15,418 nt of DNA, taken from assembly GCA_000436695.1 (NCBI GenBank), contig HF992560.1, forward strand, positions 1 through 15,418, given 5' to 3'. Numbering within the stretch: the stretch's first letter is position 1; each line of letters begins with the position of its first letter. The DNA comes from Prevotella sp. CAG:1185. Its GTDB lineage: Bacteria > Bacteroidota > Bacteroidia > Bacteroidales > Bacteroidaceae. The notes under the pieces were generated by a model. It was given only the letters and a program-made list of their open reading frames with translations, made no database searches and had not been told where the DNA came from. The translations under genes and the position numbers were made by a program. Below, piece by piece: positions 7,730 to 14,648 of the stretch.

Positions 7730-8719
7730 ATGGCTGTATCAATAGCTGATATACAGAAAATCCGCAAAATGACCGGTGCCGGTCTTGCAGATTGCAAAAA
7801 GGCCCTCACTGACGCTGAAGGCGACTTTGACAAGGCCGTACAGATTATCCGTGAGAAGGGTCAAGCTATCGCCGCTAAGCGCAGCGACCGCGAGACTTCA
7901 AACGGTTGTGTACTCGTAAAGGCAGAGAATGGCTTTGCTGCCATGATCGCCCTGAAGTGCGAAACCGACTTCGTTGCTAACGGAAAAGACTTCATCGCTC
8001 TTACACAGAGCATTCTCGACGCTGCCGTTGCTGCTAAGGCTAAGACTCTTGACGAGGTTAAGGCTCTGCCGTTGAACGGAAGCACTGTACAGGACGAGGT
8101 TGTTGCCCGTTCTGGTATCACAGGCGAGAAGACTGAGCTTGACGGATATCTCTATCTCGAGGGCGACAACGTATCTGTTTACGACCACATGAACAAGCAC
8201 TTGCTCTGCACAATGGTTCAGACAAACAAGCCTGCTGAAGAGCAGGCTCACGCCATCGCAATGCAGGTAGCTGCCATGAATCCTGTTGCTCTTGATGAAG
8301 CAAGTGTCCCTCAGTCTGTTAAGGACACAGAGCTGACAGTTGCTATCGAGAAGACTAAGGAAGAGCAGATCAACAAGGCTGTAGAGGCAGCTCTGAAGAA
8401 GGCTGGCTTCAACCTCTACATCGCTGAGAACGAGGAGCACATCGCTGAGGGTATTGCTAAAGGCAATATCACAGAGGCTCAGGCTGAAGAGATCCGCAAG
8501 ATCAAGAAGGAAACTGCTGAGCAGAAGGCTGCCAACATGCCGGAGCAGATGGTTCAGAACATCGCTAAAGGCCGTATGGCTAAATTCTTCAAGGAGTCTT
8601 GCCTTCTCAACCAGGAGTTCATTCAGGACAGCAAGCAGACTGTAGCCCAGTATCTGCAGGCTGCCGACAAGGAGCTCACAGTGGTTGCTTTCAAGCGTTT
8701 CACACTCCGTGCTGAATAA
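7730..8719 (+). CDS. tsf: Elongation factor Ts (EF-Ts)
   Basis: 329 residues, the longer form usual in Bacteroidetes. The N-terminal UBA-like domain shows IRKMTGAGLADCKKAL (11-26). The core contains the EF-Tu contact motif CETDFVA (77-83), whose TDFV reaches into the nucleotide-binding site of EF-Tu and drives GDP release. The middle and C-terminal parts (IAMQVAAMNP, FFKESCLLNQEFIQD) match the dimerisation region. It is the last gene of the operon and is followed 23 nt later by a strong terminator. Confidence 0.97.
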   Translation: MAVSIADIQKIRKMTGAGLADCKKALTDAEGDFDKAVQIIREKGQAIAAKRSDRETSNGCVLVKAENGFAAMIALKCETDFVANGKDFIALTQSILDAAVAAKAKTLDEVKALPLNGSTVQDEVVARSGITGEKTELDGYLYLEGDNVSVYDHMNKHLLCTMVQTNKPAEEQAHAIAMQVAAMNPVALDEASVPQSVKDTELTVAIEKTKEEQINKAVEAALKKAGFNLYIAENEEHIAEGIAKGNITEAQAEEIRKIKKETAEQKAANMPEQMVQNIAKGRMAKFFKESCLLNQEFIQDSKQTVAQYLQAADKELTVVAFKRFTLRAE

Positions 8720-8742
8720 TCATTGAAAGTTAAACAATAATC

Positions 8743-8780
8743 AAAAGCTGTCTCAATATTTTTTGAGACAGCTTTTTTTA
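8743..8780 (+). terminator. Intrinsic terminator of the rplM-rpsI-rpsB-tsf operon
   Basis: A perfect 14-bp stem, AAAAGCTGTCTCAA (8743-8756) with TTGAGACAGCTTTT (8763-8776), has a 6-nt loop and ends in a run of seven T. On the minus strand the stem is followed by TTTTGATT, so it could also stop read-through from the kinase operon coming from the right. Confidence 0.9.
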
Positions 8781-8870
8781 TGTCTTGTTACATATACACA
8801 AAAACATGGAGAGTAAAGCAAAAATCCTACCTATAAGTTTATGCAATAAAAGTTTTTGAATAAACTCATC

Positions 8871-8946
8871 ACTCGTCACATTCGTCTTTAAAATACTGAA
8901 TGATAGACAAATACAGCGTGACGAGTTGCCTTGTTAAACTCGTCAC
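8871..8946. repeat. Three copies of ACTCGTCAC, two forming a hairpin
   Basis: ACTCGTCAC stands at 8871-8879 and 8938-8946, and inverted at 8918-8926. The last two sit inside a perfect 10-bp stem GTGACGAGTT (8918-8927) / AACTCGTCAC (8937-8946) with a 9-nt loop. A degenerate direct copy, ACTCATCAC, abuts the first at 8864-8872. The hairpin lies 19 bp beyond the stop codon of the kinase gene and has no T-run on either strand, so it may protect or end that mRNA, or be a protein-binding site. Confidence 0.45.
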
Positions 8947-8964
8947 ATCGGTACAAAACAGAAA

Positions 8965-10104
8965 TTAGTTGAAGATAAGTCTGAAAATAGTCAGGCGGTT
9001 GGCTCTGTCTGTAACAAGAGAGATAAAGCCGTTGCTCACGCGCATTATCTGTCGGGATATTGAAAGACCTATTCCGCTTCCGTCTTTCTTTGTCGTGAAG
9101 AAAGGCACAAATATATGAGAAGCCACATCATCGGGTATCATCGGACCGTCGTCTATTACATCTATTGCCACAGTGTCGTTCTCACCGGTGTATGCCTTCA
9201 GCCATATATGCCCTCCGGATGGTACAGCTTCGGCGGCATTTTTAAGCAGATTGGACACCACCCTGCTTATAAGTCCCTCGTCAGCATATACAAGAAGATC
9301 CTTGGGCTGCACATCTATACCGACCTCACAGCCGTCTTTCATAAGCTGACGGGCAAGACTCGTCATGCGCTCAAGAAACGGCTTGACATAGAATAGCGTA
9401 GGCTGTGGTGTGGGAACATGGGTGAATCGGCGGTAATTCTCAACAAACCTTACAAGTTCCTTGCCCGTGCGGTTGATTACCGAAAGTCCCTCATGCTGCT
9501 CACCTTCCGAATGGCGCAGCAGCGTGTCGCTAAGCGATACTATAGGCGTAACCGTATTCATGATTTCGTGAGTAAGCACACGTATAAGTTTAACCCACGA
9601 GTCAATCTCCTGATTGGCAAGCTCGCCCTTGATGTCGCTGAACGCAACAATCCTGACACGGCGTCCTTTCAGAAAAGTGTTGGTCTCGCGCGACGAGAAG
9701 TTTTTCATCGTCTCCTTTATCTGGTCAACGTGAGTTATCACCTCTCGCTGCAAAAGTTTCTGTGCAGCACGGTTATAGCGAAGCACCACCCCACGGCCGT
9801 CCTCAACCACGATAATGCCCGTATCGACAGAGTCAAGTATAAGTTCAAAGTATTTTTCACGCTCCATCTGCTCGTCGCGCGCGTGCATCAGTATGTCCTT
9901 CACCCGGTTCAGCGACCTGTTAAGCCCTTTGTCTCCGGCAGCCTTGTCGCCCTCGGCAAAGCGGAAGTTGTAGTCGCCGTTGTCGATAGCGTTGAAAAGG
10001 AAGGTAACCTTGCCCACAGTCGACCTGTAGCGCCGCCAGAAATACAGACAGCCCGCAACAGCCACGACGGCAATGACAAGCAGAAAAACAACCTCAAAGC
10101 CCAT
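8965..10104 (-). CDS. Sensor histidine kinase, NtrB-like, membrane-anchored
   Basis: 379 residues. One membrane helix near residues 4-23 anchors it, with only about three residues before it, so there is no periplasmic sensor domain. A linker and a PAS-like segment follow (about 85-125, YFELILDSVDTGIIVVEDG). The phosphoacceptor is His179 in VLTHEIMNTVTPI, the NtrB-type H-box common in Bacteroidetes. The ATP-binding domain has the N-box NLLKNAAEAV (285-294), the G1 region DVIDDGPMIP (315-324; the usual form is DNGPGI), an F-box around FVPFFTTKK, and the G2 box GSGIGLS (342-348). Its ATG overlaps the end of the upstream regulator gene by 11 nt, so translation is probably coupled and this is the partner kinase. 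The signal is unknown; with such a short N-terminus it may sense membrane state or a cytoplasmic cue. Confidence 0.93.
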   Translation of the reverse strand: MGFEVVFLLVIAVVAVAGCLYFWRRYRSTVGKVTFLFNAIDNGDYNFRFAEGDKAAGDKGLNRSLNRVKDILMHARDEQMEREKYFELILDSVDTGIIVVEDGRGVVLRYNRAAQKLLQREVITHVDQIKETMKNFSSRETNTFLKGRRVRIVAFSDIKGELANQEIDSWVKLIRVLTHEIMNTVTPIVSLSDTLLRHSEGEQHEGLSVINRTGKELVRFVENYRRFTHVPTPQPTLFYVKPFLERMTSLARQLMKDGCEVGIDVQPKDLLVYADEGLISRVVSNLLKNAAEAVPSGGHIWLKAYTGENDTVAIDVIDDGPMIPDDVASHIFVPFFTTKKDGSGIGLSISRQIMRVSNGFISLVTDRANRLTIFRLIFN

Positions 10105-11419
10105 ACTTCTTTATTTTGTTATATAATGTCTGACGCGACACACCGAGCCTTGACGCCACCTGCGACAGGTTTCCGTCACACTCGCGTATAGTCTTTTCTA
10201 TCAGCCGGCTCTCCATCTCGTCTATTGTCTGAACGCCGTCCATAGGCTTTTCAGCAACAGACACACTGCCGCTTATGTCCTGCTCGTCTATCGTCCGGCC
10301 GTCGCTCAATATCACAGCCTTCTCAATAGAGTGCTGCAGTTCGCGTATGTTGCCATACCACGGCATGCCCTTAATCTTCTGTTCGGCAGCCGGAGTAAGC
10401 TCCATGGCAGGCTTGTTGTACATCGCTGCATATCTGTCGAGAAACAGGCGCGCCAGCGCCGGTATATCCTCCCTGCGCTCACGCAACGACGGCAGATGCA
10501 GGTGTATAGTGTTGATGCGGTAGAGCAAGTCCTCACGAAACTCGCCCTTAGCCACCATATCGCGCAAGTCGCGGTTGGTGGCGCATATCAGTCTTACGTC
10601 AATAGGAATGGGAGTGCTGCCGCCAACACGCACAATGCTGCGGCGCTGAAGTGCCGTAAGCAACTTTGCCTGCAAGGCATAGCTTAGGTTTCCTATTTCG
10701 TCGAGAAACAGCGTGCCGCCCTCAGCCAGTTCAAACTTGCCTGCCTTGTCGGTCTTGGCATCGGTGAACGCGCCCTTTACATGGCCGAACAGCTCGCTCT
10801 CAAACAGCGTTTCGCTCACGGCTCCCATGTCTATCGTCATCAGGCTCTTGCCGCTTCTGTTCGACAGACGGTGAATCTCGTTGGTCAGCACCTCCTTACC
10901 CGTGCCGTTCTCGCCCGTTATCAGTATGTTGGCGTCGGTTGCAGCCACCTTTGTTACCATATTCCTCAGTTCCTGCATACACGGAGCCACGCCCCAGTAC
11001 ATTTTGCTTTCCCCTTTGCTGCCGTCAGACTTCCCCACGCTTTTGCGGCACGCCTCTTTAAGCGTTGCTATCAGCTTGTCGTTGTCAAACGGCTTCACGA
11101 TAAAGTCGGTGGCACCTGCCTTAATTCCGTTAACGGCAAGTTCGATGTCGGCATAAGCCGTAAACAGCACCACCTGAGTCTGCGGCCTGATCTTCTTTAT
11201 CTGCGCCAGCCAGTAGAGTCCCTCGTTTCCGCTGTTTATGCCGCTCTGAAAGTTCATGTCGAGCAGCACCACGTCGGGTTTGTCTTCACGCAGGTGCGCA
11301 GGAATATTGTTAGGATTAGCAATGGCTACAATATGCTCAAACGTATTTTCGAGCAACATCTTCACTGTAGTAAGGATGTTGCGGTTGTCGTCTGCTATAA
11401 GTATTGTTCCCTGTTTCAT
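10094..11419 (-). CDS. Sigma-54-dependent response regulator, NtrC family
   Basis: 441 residues in the classical three-domain order. Receiver (1-125): acidic pair Asp10-Asp11, phosphoacceptor Asp54 in VLLDMNF, Thr87 and Lys109. AAA+ domain (about 140-375): Walker A GENGTGKE (169-176), Walker B GTLFLDEIGN (235-244), and candidate arginine fingers in the REDLLYRI segment (295-302). The sigma-54 contact loop reads GAFTDA (216-221) instead of GAFTGA, a variant I recall in Bacteroidetes members. Fis-type helix-turn-helix at the C-terminus (NLSQVASRLGVSRQTLYNKIKKYG). It should bind as an oligomer upstream of RpoN promoters and open them with ATP. It is divergent to the export genes, whose promoter is of sigma-54 type, so those genes are the obvious target. 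Confidence 0.96.
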   Translation of the reverse strand: MKQGTILIADDNRNILTTVKMLLENTFEHIVAIANPNNIPAHLREDKPDVVLLDMNFQSGINSGNEGLYWLAQIKKIRPQTQVVLFTAYADIELAVNGIKAGATDFIVKPFDNDKLIATLKEACRKSVGKSDGSKGESKMYWGVAPCMQELRNMVTKVAATDANILITGENGTGKEVLTNEIHRLSNRSGKSLMTIDMGAVSETLFESELFGHVKGAFTDAKTDKAGKFELAEGGTLFLDEIGNLSYALQAKLLTALQRRSIVRVGGSTPIPIDVRLICATNRDLRDMVAKGEFREDLLYRINTIHLHLPSLRERREDIPALARLFLDRYAAMYNKPAMELTPAAEQKIKGMPWYGNIRELQHSIEKAVILSDGRTIDEQDISGSVSVAEKPMDGVQTIDEMESRLIEKTIRECDGNLSQVASRLGVSRQTLYNKIKKYGL

Positions 11420-11426
11420 TTACGTG

Positions 11427-11457
11427 CAAAGATAGTCCGTATAGCCGACAAAAGCAA
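11427..11457 (-). promoter_or_regulatory. Housekeeping promoter of the response regulator gene
   Basis: The minus strand has a perfect -7 box TATCTTTG (11427-11434) and a TTG (11455-11457) 20 bp further upstream as a possible -33 element. The start would lie near 11421, only a few nt before the ATG at 11417-11419, so this mRNA too would have almost no leader. Confidence 0.5.
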
Positions 11458-11620
11458 GAGCCTGTAAAGTTTTTAGACACTTAATTTTCAGATATACGCA
11501 AATAATATTATAATATGACGCCCGCGCGCGCCTTATCATCCTTAACCATACAGCGCTCTGAACAGCATAAAGCCACAAGACGATATGCATAAGCTGTTTT
11601 TTCAGTCGTAATCATGCCTG

Positions 11621-11660
11621 TTGTCTAATTTTTATACGCCGGTGTCTAATTTTTGGACAC
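11621..11660 (+). promoter_or_regulatory. Paired upstream activator sites for the NtrC-type regulator
   Basis: TGTCTAATTTTT occurs at 11622-11633 and 11643-11654, exactly 21 bp apart (two turns of DNA). The second copy is part of a dyad GTGTC-N9-GACAC (11642-11660). Relative to the predicted sigma-54 start (about 11741) the centres lie near -90 and -111, the usual place for NtrC-family binding. That this neighbour binds here is inference. Confidence 0.65.
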
Positions 11661-11714
11661 TCGCGAAATCACGGATTTTCCGTATCTACCTGATATACAG
11701 CAACATAAGTATTT

Positions 11715-11730
11715 TGGCACGGTTTTGGCA
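11715..11730 (+). promoter_or_regulatory. Sigma-54 (RpoN) promoter of the export operon
   Basis: TGGCACGGTTTTGGCA matches the consensus TGGCACG-N4-TTGC[A/T] at all but one fixed position, with the essential GG and GC ten bases apart (GG at 11716-11717, GC at 11728-11729). The expected start is near 11741, 3 nt before the ATG at 11744. Confidence 0.8.
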
Positions 11731-11743
11731 ATTACTTTAGCGT

Positions 11744-13072
11744 ATGAATAAAAAAATTGCCATAATTACTCTCACTCTCGCGGCCCCTTTAATTGCCGAT
11801 GCGCAACAAGAATGGTCGCTCGACCGCTGCGTCAGTTATGCCATTGAGCATGCAACCGAAGTGGGCCGCGAGCGCATTGAACAGAAACAGGCCCAGACTG
11901 AGTACCGCAACTCACTGCTCGACTTTCTTCCCAGTGTGTCGGCTCAGGTGGGCGGACAATATAATTGGGGACGAAACATCGACCCTGAAACCAATACTTA
12001 TAACACCATTACAACATTCAACAACGGCTATCAGATCAACGCGTCGCTGCCTGTTGTAGACTGGGGACATACGTGGAACGCTTTCCGCAAGGCACGGCTG
12101 ACCAAGAATACGGCTGCCACGGCTCTGCAGAAGGCGCAGGACAACAAGGCCATTGACGTGATGCAGAAGTTCGTCGATGCCGTGTATGCCATAAAGTCGA
12201 TAGAACTCACTGAACAAAAGCTTGCCGACTCGAAGGCTCTGCTGGAAAAGACGCGCAAGCTATACGAACTGGGCGAAAAGAGCCGGCCGGACGTAGCGCA
12301 GATGGAAAGCCAGGTGGCAGAGGACGACTACAACCTGCTACATCAAAAGAATCTGGCGCGCACCGCCCTGCTCTCGCTGAAAACTGCCATGAACTATCCT
12401 TCGGCCGACTCGCTTAATCCCGACTGTTCCATTGCCGACATTGCGGCGCAACTGCCTGCAAGTCTGACAATAGACAGCATGTCGCTCAACAACAAGCCCG
12501 AAATAATAATGGCAGACGCCGAAGCCGAAAAGGCAAGATTAGAATGGAAAATAAGACGTGCCGACGCACTGCCGCAGTTGTCGCTGTACGCCGGCGTATC
12601 GACTACCTATTACATAAATCTCTCTCAACGTCAGGACAGAATGCCGTTTGGCTCGCAATTACGCAACAATCTCGGCGAATATGTGTCACTGACATTATCC
12701 ATCCCCATCTTTTCTCCTTCCACATGGAGCTCTGTAAAGCGCGCCAAGTCTGACTACATATTGGCAAAGCTCGACGCACAGGACGCAAGACGCAAGCTGA
12801 ACGACGCTGCCCTGCAGGCCGTCATCGACTATGAGGGCTATCAGAAGGAAGTGAGACAGATGGGAAAGAAAGTGGCTGCCGACTCGCTGGCCTACCGCCT
12901 GTCTTACCGCAAATATGAGGAGGGCATGCTCTCTACTTTCGACATACATGAGGCGGCGCAGACTTATCTTGAAAGCAGCATAAAACTGCTGCAGGTGAAC
13001 ATGCTGCTCGCCATAAGAGAAAAACTTGTAAGATACTATATAAATAACGAACCGTTATGGACATCCAACTGA
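11744..13072 (+). CDS. TolC family outer-membrane efflux protein
   Basis: 442 residues. A signal peptide is evident: basic MNKK, hydrophobic IAIITLTLAAPLIA, likely cleavage after ADA at residue 20. The mature part shows the TolC pattern of two repeated halves with long helices. WSLDRCVSYAIEHA opens the first, followed by the strand region QVGGQYNWGRNIDPETNTY typical of Bacteroidetes members. The coil VDAVYAIKSIELTEQKLADSKALLEKT and LYELGEKSRPDVAQMESQVAEDDYNLL follows, and the second half ends with YRKYEEGMLSTFDIHEAAQTYLES. It forms a trimeric channel in the outer membrane for a tripartite exporter. The signal peptide fixes the start even though the sigma-54 promoter lies directly before it. 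It overlaps the adaptor gene by 16 nt. Confidence 0.95.
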   Translation: MNKKIAIITLTLAAPLIADAQQEWSLDRCVSYAIEHATEVGRERIEQKQAQTEYRNSLLDFLPSVSAQVGGQYNWGRNIDPETNTYNTITTFNNGYQINASLPVVDWGHTWNAFRKARLTKNTAATALQKAQDNKAIDVMQKFVDAVYAIKSIELTEQKLADSKALLEKTRKLYELGEKSRPDVAQMESQVAEDDYNLLHQKNLARTALLSLKTAMNYPSADSLNPDCSIADIAAQLPASLTIDSMSLNNKPEIIMADAEAEKARLEWKIRRADALPQLSLYAGVSTTYYINLSQRQDRMPFGSQLRNNLGEYVSLTLSIPIFSPSTWSSVKRAKSDYILAKLDAQDARRKLNDAALQAVIDYEGYQKEVRQMGKKVAADSLAYRLSYRKYEEGMLSTFDIHEAAQTYLESSIKLLQVNMLLAIREKLVRYYINNEPLWTSN

Positions 13073-14310
13073 AACAGAAAAAATATTTATTGCCAAAGAA
13101 ATACTGGCCGTGGGCAGGCGGAGGCGTACTGATAATAGTGCTGCTGATATGGCTCGCCATGACAAACTTCACATCGACGCTGCGCGTCGACCGCCGCGGC
13201 CTCAGCATTGGACAGGTAAGCAACGCGCAGTTTGACGACTATGTGAGCGTCGACGGCAGCGTGGTGCCGATTCAGGTGGTGCAGATATCATCTGAAGAGG
13301 GCGGCGTGGTGCAGGAAAAGGTGAAAGATGAAGGCGCTCACGTCAGCAAGGGCGACGTGATTATACGCCTGAGCAACTCTAACCTTGACCTTGAGATACT
13401 CAATGCAGAGAGCGAACTGGCCGAAAAGCAGAACATGCTGCGCAGCACGCGCCTTTCGATGGAACAGGATCAGCTTAACAACAGCAACGAGGCGCTGCAG
13501 CTGAGCATGGACGTAAAGACCAAGCTCAGGGCCTATAACCATCAGGCGGCACTGCAGAAAGAGGAACTCAACTCGCGCGAGGACTACCTGAAGGCCAAAG
13601 ATGAATATGAACTGGCTGTGCAGAAGGAGAAACTGATAAGGAAGCGACTGAAGAAGACCAACGAACTTAACCGCTCGCAGGTGGAGCAGATGGGCTCTGA
13701 CTTGGCGTCGATGCGCAAGAACGTTGAACTGGTGCGCGAGCGCAAGGCAAGGCTGAATGTGCGCTCTACAATAGACGGCGAGATAGGTCTGCTGGACGTT
13801 GAGCTCGGTCAGAGCATATCGCCGGGACAGAAGATAGGCGTCATCAACGACCTGAGCGACTATAAGGTGGAGGCACAGGTGGACGAGCACTACATCGACC
13901 GCGTGCATGCCGGACTGTCGGCCACATTCGAACAGAACGGCAAGACATACCGACTGACCGTACGCAAGGTGTATCCCGAGGTGCGCGAGGGCCGCTTCAA
14001 GATAGACTTCACCTTCAGCGGCGCACGCCCGAAGAACATACGCACGGGACAAACCTACTATGTCGACCTGCAACTTGGCGAGTCGAAAAAGGCAATAATT
14101 ATACCTAAAGGCACGTTTTACAGCGTGACGGGAGGCTCATGGATATTCGTTCTCGACAAGGACGGACACAAGGCATACAAGCGCAAGATACGCATAGGAC
14201 GGCAGAATCCGCAATACTACGAGGTGCTTGAAGGTCTTGAACCTGGCGAGAAGGTTATCGTCAGCGGATATGAGGGGTATAAGAACAACGACATACTCAT
14301 ACTCGAATAG
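13057..14310 (+). CDS. HlyD/MFP-family periplasmic adaptor protein
   Basis: 417 residues. A short basic cytoplasmic end and one membrane helix (about 18-35, WAGGGVLIIVLLIWLAM) anchor it in the inner membrane. Then come the first lipoyl half (SSEEGGVVQEKVKDEGAHVSK, about 74-94), a long charged coiled coil (about 110-225), the second lipoyl half (STIDGEIGLLDVELGQSISP) and beta-barrel segments with DEHYIDRVHAGLSATF. The tail, VTGGSWIFVLDKDGHKAYKRKIR, is the membrane-proximal domain of RND/MacA-type adaptors. It should connect the outer-membrane channel to an ABC transporter. The start overlaps the end of the TolC-like gene by 16 nt in another frame, which implies translational coupling. Confidence 0.94.
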   Translation: MDIQLKQKKYLLPKKYWPWAGGGVLIIVLLIWLAMTNFTSTLRVDRRGLSIGQVSNAQFDDYVSVDGSVVPIQVVQISSEEGGVVQEKVKDEGAHVSKGDVIIRLSNSNLDLEILNAESELAEKQNMLRSTRLSMEQDQLNNSNEALQLSMDVKTKLRAYNHQAALQKEELNSREDYLKAKDEYELAVQKEKLIRKRLKKTNELNRSQVEQMGSDLASMRKNVELVRERKARLNVRSTIDGEIGLLDVELGQSISPGQKIGVINDLSDYKVEAQVDEHYIDRVHAGLSATFEQNGKTYRLTVRKVYPEVREGRFKIDFTFSGARPKNIRTGQTYYVDLQLGESKKAIIIPKGTFYSVTGGSWIFVLDKDGHKAYKRKIRIGRQNPQYYEVLEGLEPGEKVIVSGYEGYKNNDILILE

Positions 14311-14648
14311 TCACGCCAAACCTAACATGCCGGCAGAATGAGCCGTGACTGACATCAGAAAAGATACATTACGGCAGCCGCCAGATGTAAATATATTTCG
14401 CGTTGGCAACAGTGCCGCAATACAACAGCCGCGAAGGCATAATGCAAAAGGTGGCCTTTCGCACTGCAAAACACGGCCTTTCAGGCTGTAAAAGGCCACC
14501 TTTTAGAGGCTAAAAGACGGTCTTTTGCAACGCATTATATAAAGAGCTGATTATCAGCCATTTACAAACAAACAAATCAGAGACGGCAAACAGCACTGAA
14601 AAGGGCTGTAATACTCACTAAAAATGAAACATAATAACAGCATAAAAT
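14311..14648. other. Gap between adaptor and permease genes
   Basis: 338 bases without a credible gene. Right after the adaptor stop AGTCACG (14309-14315) can pair with CGTGACT (14344-14350). A possible weak sigma-54-like site lies at 14404-14420, the tandem palindromic units at 14443-14532, and the dyad GCTGAT-T-ATCAGC at 14546-14558. No TAnnTTTG promoter is visible before the permease gene. Confidence 0.6.
14443..14532. repeat. Four tandem 22-24 bp quasi-palindromic units
   Basis: Units begin at 14443, 14465, 14487 and 14511. The first two agree at 15 of 22 positions (TGCAAAA, then GGCCTTTC). The third contains AAAAGG-CCA-CCTTTT and the fourth AAAAGAC-G-GTCTTTT. Each is roughly AAAAG-N5-CTTTT. 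The first and third also form a perfect 14-bp inverted repeat (AAAAGGTGGCCTTT at 14446-14459 with 14491-14504). I recall similar intergenic repeats in Prevotella genomes but cannot check. Confidence 0.65.

Larger units (their letters stand above)
11420..11743. other. Divergent control region between regulator and export genes
   Basis: These 324 bases carry the leftward promoter of the regulator gene, a single TAGACAC half-site (11474-11480), the phased activator-site pair (11621-11660) and the sigma-54 promoter (11715-11730). A short imperfect dyad GAAATC/GATTTTC (about 11664-11680) lies between the last two. No open frame of note is present. Confidence 0.8.

Noticed and set aside
7898..8440. 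180-codon minus-strand frame opposite tsf
   Set aside because: Antisense shadow within a highly conserved gene.
9418..10191. 257-codon plus-strand frame opposite the kinase gene
   Set aside because: It is antisense to well-conserved kinase motifs and its translation has no family character; GC-rich codons create such shadows.
10781..11467. 228-codon plus-strand frame opposite the response regulator
   Set aside because: Antisense to a clear NtrC-type protein; His/Val/Leu-rich low-information translation.
13288..14073. 261-codon minus-strand frame opposite the adaptor gene
   Set aside because: Mirror of the HlyD-like coding sequence, no own promoter and no recognisable domains.
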